From the NCBI GenBank assembly GCA_030531025.1, contig JAUMTV010000147.1, positions 1-6,869 on the forward strand: a DNA stretch of 6,869 bases, given 5' to 3'. Within the stretch, counting starts at the first letter, position 1, and each line of letters starts with the position of its first letter. Below are positions 6,476 to 6,869 of this stretch, in pieces. The stretch comes from Turicibacter sp. (GTDB lineage Bacteria; Bacillota; Bacilli; MOL361; Turicibacteraceae). A model generated the notes under the pieces. That model ran no database searches and had not been told where the DNA came from. It saw only the letters and a list, made by a program, of their open reading frames with translations. A program made the position numbers and the translations under genes.

Positions 6476-6507
6476 ACAGTCTTCGCCCAAAAGGGACGAA
6501 TGACTGT
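6470..6507 (-). terminator. Conditional terminator of the asnS T-box
   Basis: On the minus strand ACAGTCATTCGTCCC, loop TTTT, GGGCGAAGACTGT is followed by TTTTTTT. The CGTCCC arm can pair instead with the AGGG of the T-box sequence (6512-6526) to make the antiterminator, the usual switch when uncharged tRNA binds. Confidence 0.93.
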
Positions 6508-6726
6508 TGATCCGCGGTACCACCCTAGTTTAAGAACCTGATGTTCTTACCCTTTACCTTTAACGCAGGATCTACGACTTAGTCTACTCACAATTTTGCT
6601 TTTGCTTTCGGTAAGTAACTCCAAGGTGTTCTTCACTTTTAACGCTGTATCAGGCTTCCACCATCCCCGACTCGCTATATCGTAATTAAAAGTTACTCTC
6701 CTTTTCAACGTAAGTATTTACTTAAT
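6476..6726 (-). promoter_or_regulatory. T-box leader with Asn (AAC) specifier
   Basis: A complete T-box riboswitch. Stem I has AGTAACT pairing with AGTTACT at its base (6690-6696 and 6614-6620), the distal GCGAGTCGGGGATGGTGGAA block (6655-6675 region), and GAAGAACACCTTGG, in which AAC (6628-6630) followed by ACC is in the specifier position. Stem III is AAGAAC/GTTCTT (about 6532-6548). The canonical AGGGTGGTACCGCGG is at 6512-6526, followed by the terminator. The leader reads uncharged tRNA-Asn, which stabilises the antiterminator and lets transcription reach asnS. The match between the specifier and the downstream gene confirms both calls. Confidence 0.95.
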
Positions 6727-6732
6727 TAAGAT

Positions 6733-6759
6733 ATTATACTGTAAATAATCATTAGTCAA
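6733..6759 (-). promoter_or_regulatory. Promoter of the asnS T-box transcript
   Basis: On the minus strand TTGACT (6754-6759) and TATAAT (6733-6738) are 15 bp apart. That spacing is short, but the overlapping TAATAT gives 17. The start would be near 6726, just before stem I. No further feature is seen between 6760 and 6869 apart from A/T runs and an AGAATT/AATTCT inverted pair near 6771-6795. Confidence 0.65.
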
Positions 6760-6869
6760 TAATTATCCCCAGAATTGTCAAAAAATCTAATTCTGTAGTT
6801 TTAGTTTACTTTTTTTAGTTAAAAATATTCTTGATAATTAAAAATAGTTTTTTACTGTTTATTAATTAT

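Overview
This window is low-GC DNA from a member of the Bacillota. It carries an RNA polymerase delta subunit gene, a T-box leader, strong AAGGAGG-type ribosome binding sites and the DUF1934-argS-rpoE gene order. The protein sequences look like Bacilli/Erysipelotrichia-type gut bacteria. Turicibacter is a guess from general appearance, not something proven here.

Layout. At the left edge (1-84, minus strand) is what looks like the 5' end of a group IIC intron, lying directly after the remains of the rpoE terminator. A complete ISL3-family insertion sequence (115-1580) with an exact 8-bp target duplication (GAGATACT) sits inside that terminator hairpin and separates rpoE from the intron. The element carries one transposase gene (241-1506, plus), its own promoter, and three hairpin terminators near its ends. 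To the right, on the minus strand and transcribed leftward, is an operon: DUF1934 protein (4240-3791), argS (3785-2124) and rpoE/delta (2102-1614), driven by an extended -10 promoter at about 4262-4270. After a gene-poor gap (4271-4637) comes asnS (6067-4676, minus) with its terminator at 4638-4672. Upstream of asnS is a full T-box leader (about 6726-6476) with an Asn (AAC) specifier. An unusual spacer of about 400 bp lies between the T-box terminator and the asnS start codon.

How it works together. The host genes are two aminoacyl-tRNA synthetases plus an RNA polymerase subunit, all housekeeping. asnS is set up to respond to uncharged tRNA-Asn. The DUF1934-argS-rpoE operon is tightly packed, and the argS Shine-Dalgarno lies inside the last codons of the DUF1934 gene.

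The most interesting part is the rpoE 3' end. Two unrelated mobile elements have used the same terminator: the group IIC intron just after it, and the ISL3 element within its hairpin. The insertion sequence supplies a replacement terminator for rpoE. A second point of interest is the block at 6097-6475, bounded by inverted repeats, that lies between the asnS T-box terminator and its ribosome binding site. I see no wholly new gene system; the novelty is in the nesting of elements and the regulatory layout.
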